Shown in pieces: positions 5,262 to 8,488 of a DNA stretch of 8,488 bases (its first letter is position 1; the number at the start of each line of letters is the position of its first letter). Made by a program: the position numbers and the translations under genes. The notes beneath the pieces are model-generated. The model worked only from the letters and a program-made list of their open reading frames with translations, was not told where the DNA came from and made no database searches. The DNA comes from Fidelibacterota bacterium (GTDB lineage Bacteria; Fidelibacterota; UBA2242), in contig JALOAB010000090.1 in assembly GCA_023229045.1 (NCBI GenBank), forward strand, positions 1 to 8,488. The letters are read 5' to 3'.

Positions 5262-7384
5262 ATATGCGAAAATCATATCAGGTGATAATGACATTAATCA
5301 GCCTGGCTCTTGTGGTCTGGTTAACCGGCTGTCCGCCCCGCCAATTGACGCCGCCGATAGCTAAAACCGAACCCAAGACGACTATCGTCCTGGGCGACAC
5401 CCTGATCGACAATTATGCCTGGCTAAGGGAAAAAACCAATCCGGAAGTTATCAAATATCTCGAAGCCGAAAATTCCTATACTGAGGCACTGATGAAACCA
5501 ACCAAACGCCTCCAGAAAAAGCTTTACAAGGAAATGTTAGCCCGCATTAAAGAGACGGATGTGTCCGTACCGGTTAAGATCGACAGCTTCTATTACTATA
5601 CCCGAACCATAAAAGGTAGTCAGTACCCAATCTATTGTCGCAAAAAAGGCTCTCTGGACACCAAAGAGGAAATTCTGCTGGATCAAAACCAGCTCGCGGC
5701 CGGTCAACAGTATTGTGTAATCGGCGAATTTAAAATCAGTCCGGATCATAATCTGCTGGCCTATTCCGTCGATTTTGATGGTTCGGAAAAGTATCTGTTA
5801 TGTTTTAAGGATCTAAATTCCGGAGAAACACTCGGCGATACAATCCGCGACATTTCCTACGGCTTGGAATGGGCTAACGACAACCGCACGGTATTTTATA
5901 CTACCCTCGATACCGTTCTGCGCCCGGACAAACTCTGGCGTCACCAACTCGGTCAGAAATCCGAAAATGACGCCTTAATTTTTCATGAACCGGACGGGAT
6001 GTTCTATCTTGGAATTGCAAAAACCCGCAGTCGCGCGTATCTGTTATTGTACCTCGGGAGTCAGATCACCACCGAATTACATTATTTGTCTGCCGATCAA
6101 CCGCATGAGAAATTCAAATTATTTCATCCGCGGGTCAGAGGCGTCGAGTATTCTGTCGATCACCACGGCGCCAAATTCTATATTCTGACCAACGAGAATG
6201 CCGTAAATTTTCGTCTGCTGGAAACACCAGTCGTCCAACCTGCGAAAAAAAACTGGAAAGAGATAATCGCTCATCGCCCCGACGTCATGCTGAGTGGTAT
6301 TGACCTGTTTCGCGATCACCTGGTCGTGTACGAACGCGAAAACGGTCTGGAGAAAATCCGGGTTGAGAATCTGAAAAGCAGTGCGATTCATTACGTTGAT
6401 TTTCCCGAACCGGTTTATACTCTTGATGGCGACAATAATCCCGATTTTAACACCACGGTTTTGCGATTTCGCTACACCTCGCTGGTTACGCCGCGTTCAG
6501 TTTACGATTACGATCTCGATAAAAAGACCCGGGAGCTGAAAAAGCAGGATGAAGTGCTGGGTGGCTACGATCAGGCGCTGTATCGATCTGAACGGATTTT
6601 TGCTACGGCGGAAGATGGTGTTAAGGTGCCGATTTCCCTGGTTTATAAAAAGGGCATAGTGAAGGATGGCTCGCATCCGCTCTATCTCTACGGCTACGGC
6701 GCTTACGGTTATCCCAGCGAAGCGCGCTTTTCCTCGCTACGCTTGAGTCTGCTGGATCGCGGCTTCATTTATGCCATCGCGCATGTGCGCGGCGGCGGCG
6801 AAATGGGGCGCCCCTGGTACGAGGATGGCAAGCTTTTGCGCAAGCGAAATACCTTCACCGATTTCATCGCCTGCGCTGAAATGTTAATTAATGAAAAATA
6901 TACTGCACCTGATAATTTGGTTATCAACGGCGGAAGCGCTGGTGGTTTGCTGATGGGAGTGGTGGCCAACATGCGTCCCGACCTGTTTAAGGTTGTCGTG
7001 GCGGAAGTGCCGTTTGTCGATCTGATCAATACCATGCTTGATCGCACCATTCCCCTGACCGAGATTGAATGGGAGGAGTGGGGCAATCCCAACACAGAAA
7101 AATATTACGCCTATATGAAATCTTATTCTCCATATGATAATGTTGAGATTAAAAATTATCCGCACCTGCTAATTACAGCCGGGCTGAACGATCCGCGGGT
7201 CGCCTATTGGGAGCCCGCCAAGTGGGCCGCCAGACTACGGGCGCTGAAGACCGACGAAAATGTCCTGCTTCTGAAAACCGATATGGGTAAAGGACATTTC
7301 TCGGCGACCGGGCGTTATGATTATCTCAAGGAGGTCGCATTCGAATACGCTTTCGTCTTCGACAAACTTGGAATTAGTAAATAA
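5258..7384 (+). CDS. Lipoprotein oligopeptidase B-like S9A serine peptidase
   Basis: A 708-residue prolyl-oligopeptidase-family (S9A) enzyme closest in wording to oligopeptidase B (PtrB), which cuts short peptides after Lys or Arg. Residues 1-25 are a lipoprotein signal with lipobox LTGC and acylated Cys25; E. coli PtrB lacks such a signal. About 35-105 is the N-terminal helical segment (DNYAWLREKTNPEVIKYLEA), 105-440 the seven-bladed propeller that filters substrates by size, and 445-708 the alpha/beta-hydrolase domain. The triad is Ser560 (GGSAGG), Asp645 (GLNDPRV) and His680 (GKGHFSATGRYDYL). Glu604 and Glu606 in IEWEEWGNP align with the PtrB acidic pair that recognises P1 Lys/Arg. At the pair linked to P2 choice (PtrB Asp460/Asp462), this protein has Glu488 and Arg490. 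The start is supported by AGAGGA at 5244-5249 and the ATGA overlap with the GNAT stop. The exact cleavage preference is inferred. Confidence 0.9.
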   Translation: MNMRKSYQVIMTLISLALVVWLTGCPPRQLTPPIAKTEPKTTIVLGDTLIDNYAWLREKTNPEVIKYLEAENSYTEALMKPTKRLQKKLYKEMLARIKETDVSVPVKIDSFYYYTRTIKGSQYPIYCRKKGSLDTKEEILLDQNQLAAGQQYCVIGEFKISPDHNLLAYSVDFDGSEKYLLCFKDLNSGETLGDTIRDISYGLEWANDNRTVFYTTLDTVLRPDKLWRHQLGQKSENDALIFHEPDGMFYLGIAKTRSRAYLLLYLGSQITTELHYLSADQPHEKFKLFHPRVRGVEYSVDHHGAKFYILTNENAVNFRLLETPVVQPAKKNWKEIIAHRPDVMLSGIDLFRDHLVVYERENGLEKIRVENLKSSAIHYVDFPEPVYTLDGDNNPDFNTTVLRFRYTSLVTPRSVYDYDLDKKTRELKKQDEVLGGYDQALYRSERIFATAEDGVKVPISLVYKKGIVKDGSHPLYLYGYGAYGYPSEARFSSLRLSLLDRGFIYAIAHVRGGGEMGRPWYEDGKLLRKRNTFTDFIACAEMLINEKYTAPDNLVINGGSAGGLLMGVVANMRPDLFKVVVAEVPFVDLINTMLDRTIPLTEIEWEEWGNPNTEKYYAYMKSYSPYDNVEIKNYPHLLITAGLNDPRVAYWEPAKWAARLRALKTDENVLLLKTDMGKGHFSATGRYDYLKEVAFEYAFVFDKLGISK

Positions 7385-7404
7385 TTAGCAACTAGGGAAA
7401 ATGT

Positions 7405-7836
7405 ATGTCAATTAACGAGTCCAAAATCATCGTCTGTCCGCATTGCCAACATGAGCAAACCATTCAAATCTGGCAATCCCTGAATGTTTCGCTTGACAAA
7501 GACGCTAAAAAGGATTTATTCGAAGGCAAAATAAACCTGATGGAATGTCAAAAATGCCATCAAAAAACGCTCGTTCCGGTGCCGCTACTATATCATGATC
7601 CGGCCAGAAAGTATGCCGTGCAATATTATCCGACCTCAATAATCCGTAATGAACAATTTCTCAGTCAGTTCAAAATCGACGGAACTTATGCCGGAGACCA
7701 GGACATCCAACTGGAGGCGCCTGATTATATGCGCCGCCTGCATATTGTTTTTAATATGAACGAGCTCGTCACATACATCGTTTTTAGGGAGGTTCTGGCC
7801 GATTATCATCTTACCGGAAAGGTGATGTTAAATTGA
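7405..7836 (+). CDS. CpXC domain protein
   Basis: A 143-residue protein with a CpXC domain, named for its Cys-Pro-x-Cys start, here CPHC (Cys11, Cys14). A second pair, CQKC (Cys48, Cys51), completes a four-cysteine set expected to bind zinc. Between them lies the family's usual NVSLDKDAKKDLFEGKINLM, and after them LLYHDPARKYAVQYYP (about 61-76). The rest is a helical and beta tail with no catalytic motif I recognise. CpXC proteins are widespread and uncharacterised, so I give no function. No signal peptide or membrane segment is visible, so it is probably cytosolic. ATG 7405 is supported by AGGGA at 7394-7398; ATG 7401 is out of frame and stops after four codons. It follows the peptidase by 20 bases and overlaps the next gene by 4 bases, as in an operon. 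Confidence 0.8.
   Translation: MSINESKIIVCPHCQHEQTIQIWQSLNVSLDKDAKKDLFEGKINLMECQKCHQKTLVPVPLLYHDPARKYAVQYYPTSIIRNEQFLSQFKIDGTYAGDQDIQLEAPDYMRRLHIVFNMNELVTYIVFREVLADYHLTGKVMLN
7820..7825 (+). promoter_or_regulatory. Ribosome binding site that fixes the TTG start of the GDPD gene
   Basis: AGGTGA lies seven bases before the TTG at 7833-7835, inside the end of the CpXC gene. With the 4-base TTGA stop/start overlap it makes TTG the most credible start, and implies that translation of the GDPD depends on ribosomes finishing the CpXC gene. Confidence 0.55.
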
Positions 7837-8488
7837 GTGCCGGACAAGTTCAGATAATCGCTCACCAGGGAGCCTCCGGACACGCCCCAGAAAACAGCCT
7901 GGCGGCTTTCGAGAAAGCCATTGCGCTGGGCGCCGATTGGATCGAACTTGATGTGCATCGGGTCGAACAGGAACTATTCATTATTCACGACTATCGTCTC
8001 GAACGCACAACTGAAGGAAAAGGTTCGATCTATGACAAAACCGTAGCGGAAGTCAGGAAATTGCGCCTTGCCGGTCAATACCCGATTCCGACCTTGCGGG
8101 AAGTTCTCGATATAGTCGCCCGGCGCGTGAAAATCAATATCGAGATCAAAAGCCCCGACACCGCTGCATTGGTCATACAATTGGTCGATGAATATGTTGC
8201 CGAGCGCGGCTGGACATACAGTCAATTCATGCTGACCTCCTTTAATCAGTACGAAATCCTGGCCGCTAAACAGATTCAGCCACGGCTGGCAACCGGCGTC
8301 ATTATCTACGGCCTGCCGTTCGGGCTGGCAGAATTTACGCGACCGCTGGGCGTCCGGGCTTTGGTGGTTTGCATAGAGTTTATTAATTCTGAACTTGTTG
8401 CCAGTGCGCATCGGCATGGGCTTGAGATAATAGTTTATACGGTCAACTATCCTGACGACATACAACGCATGCTGGAGCTTGGAGTAGA
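7833..8488 (+). CDS. Glycerophosphodiester phosphodiesterase (GDPD family), 3' end outside window
   Basis: 218 codons are visible, open to the right edge with no internal stop; family members are about 240-250 residues, so perhaps 20-30 are missing. The enzyme hydrolyses glycerophosphodiesters to sn-glycerol 3-phosphate and an alcohol, using a metal-bound TIM barrel. Visible motifs are AHQGASGHAPENSLAAFEKA (10-29), GADWIELDVH with metal ligands Glu38 and Asp40, IIHD with catalytic His52, the ERTTEGKG turn, PTLREVLD (86-93), IEIKS (103-107) and TSFN (135-138). His11 is kept, but the next residue is Gln12 where the family motif HRG has Arg. No signal peptide is seen, so it is probably cytosolic and UgpQ-like rather than periplasmic GlpQ. 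The start is TTG at 7833, in a TTGA overlap with the CpXC stop and seven bases after AGGTGA; no in-frame ATG or GTG is near, and the GTG at 7837 is out of frame. Confidence 0.88.
   Translation, partial: MSAGQVQIIAHQGASGHAPENSLAAFEKAIALGADWIELDVHRVEQELFIIHDYRLERTTEGKGSIYDKTVAEVRKLRLAGQYPIPTLREVLDIVARRVKINIEIKSPDTAALVIQLVDEYVAERGWTYSQFMLTSFNQYEILAAKQIQPRLATGVIIYGLPFGLAEFTRPLGVRALVVCIEFINSELVASAHRHGLEIIVYTVNYPDDIQRMLELGV

Noticed and set aside
7974..8465. Long open frame on the minus strand opposite the GDPD gene
   Set aside because: It lies antisense to a frame with clear GDPD motifs running to the right edge; its protein has no recognisable domain and no ribosome site.
1..8488. Mobile element, phage, defence system, CRISPR array or RNA gene
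   Set aside because: No transposase, integrase, terminal repeats, regularly spaced repeats, or tRNA/rRNA-like sequence were seen. Gene content is metabolic, envelope-related and housekeeping, without signs of an inserted island.

Overview
The window looks like ordinary chromosomal DNA from a diderm (two-membrane) bacterium. Three things point that way: an LolA/MucB-like periplasmic protein with a signal peptide, a peptidase with a lipoprotein lipobox, and most gene starts preceded by purine-rich Shine-Dalgarno sequences. Base composition is near balanced, with one AT-rich gap around 4660-4745. The protein styles (ABC-2 permease plus LolA-like protein, PadR regulator, CpXC protein, lipoprotein S9 peptidase) would suit an FCB-group or candidate-phylum lineage, but this is an impression and nothing here fixes the taxon. 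I see no rRNA, tRNA, CRISPR array, transposase, integrase or attachment site. Genes fill almost the whole window, and the longest non-coding gap is 123 bases.

Left part, + strand. Bases 3-395 hold the end of an ABC-2 type permease that begins outside the window. Its stop overlaps the start of an exported LolA-like protein (392-1093). After a 95-base gap comes a PadR-family regulator (1189-1710), followed 18 bases later by a small two-helix membrane protein with a highly charged helical tail (1729-2034). A free-standing PLP-dependent beta-eliminating lyase follows (2111-3487). Overall it resembles tyrosine phenol-lyase, but its substrate-pocket residues are those of tryptophanase, so I call it tryptophanase.

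Middle. rlmN (3579-4622), which methylates A2503 of 23S rRNA and A37 of some tRNAs, lies on the minus strand. It converges with the lyase and diverges from the next gene. The AT-rich 123-base gap between rlmN and the next gene must hold both start regions, and neither gene has a visible Shine-Dalgarno.

Right part, + strand. Four genes form a tight, probably co-transcribed run: a GNAT acetyltransferase (4746-5261), a lipoprotein oligopeptidase B-like serine peptidase (5258-7384), a CpXC zinc-ribbon-type protein (7405-7836) and a glycerophosphodiester phosphodiesterase that runs off the right edge (7833-8488). Two of the three junctions are 4-base stop/start overlaps. The run mixes peptide and phosphodiester turnover with unknowns and does not form a recognisable pathway.

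I did not find a convincing undescribed system. The points most worth checking are residue-level oddities: a Gln replacing the conserved Arg of the GDPD HRG motif, a Val in the PLP-phosphate loop of the lyase, an Arg in place of a family acidic residue in the peptidase, the PadR/membrane-protein pair, and the AT-rich divergent region.
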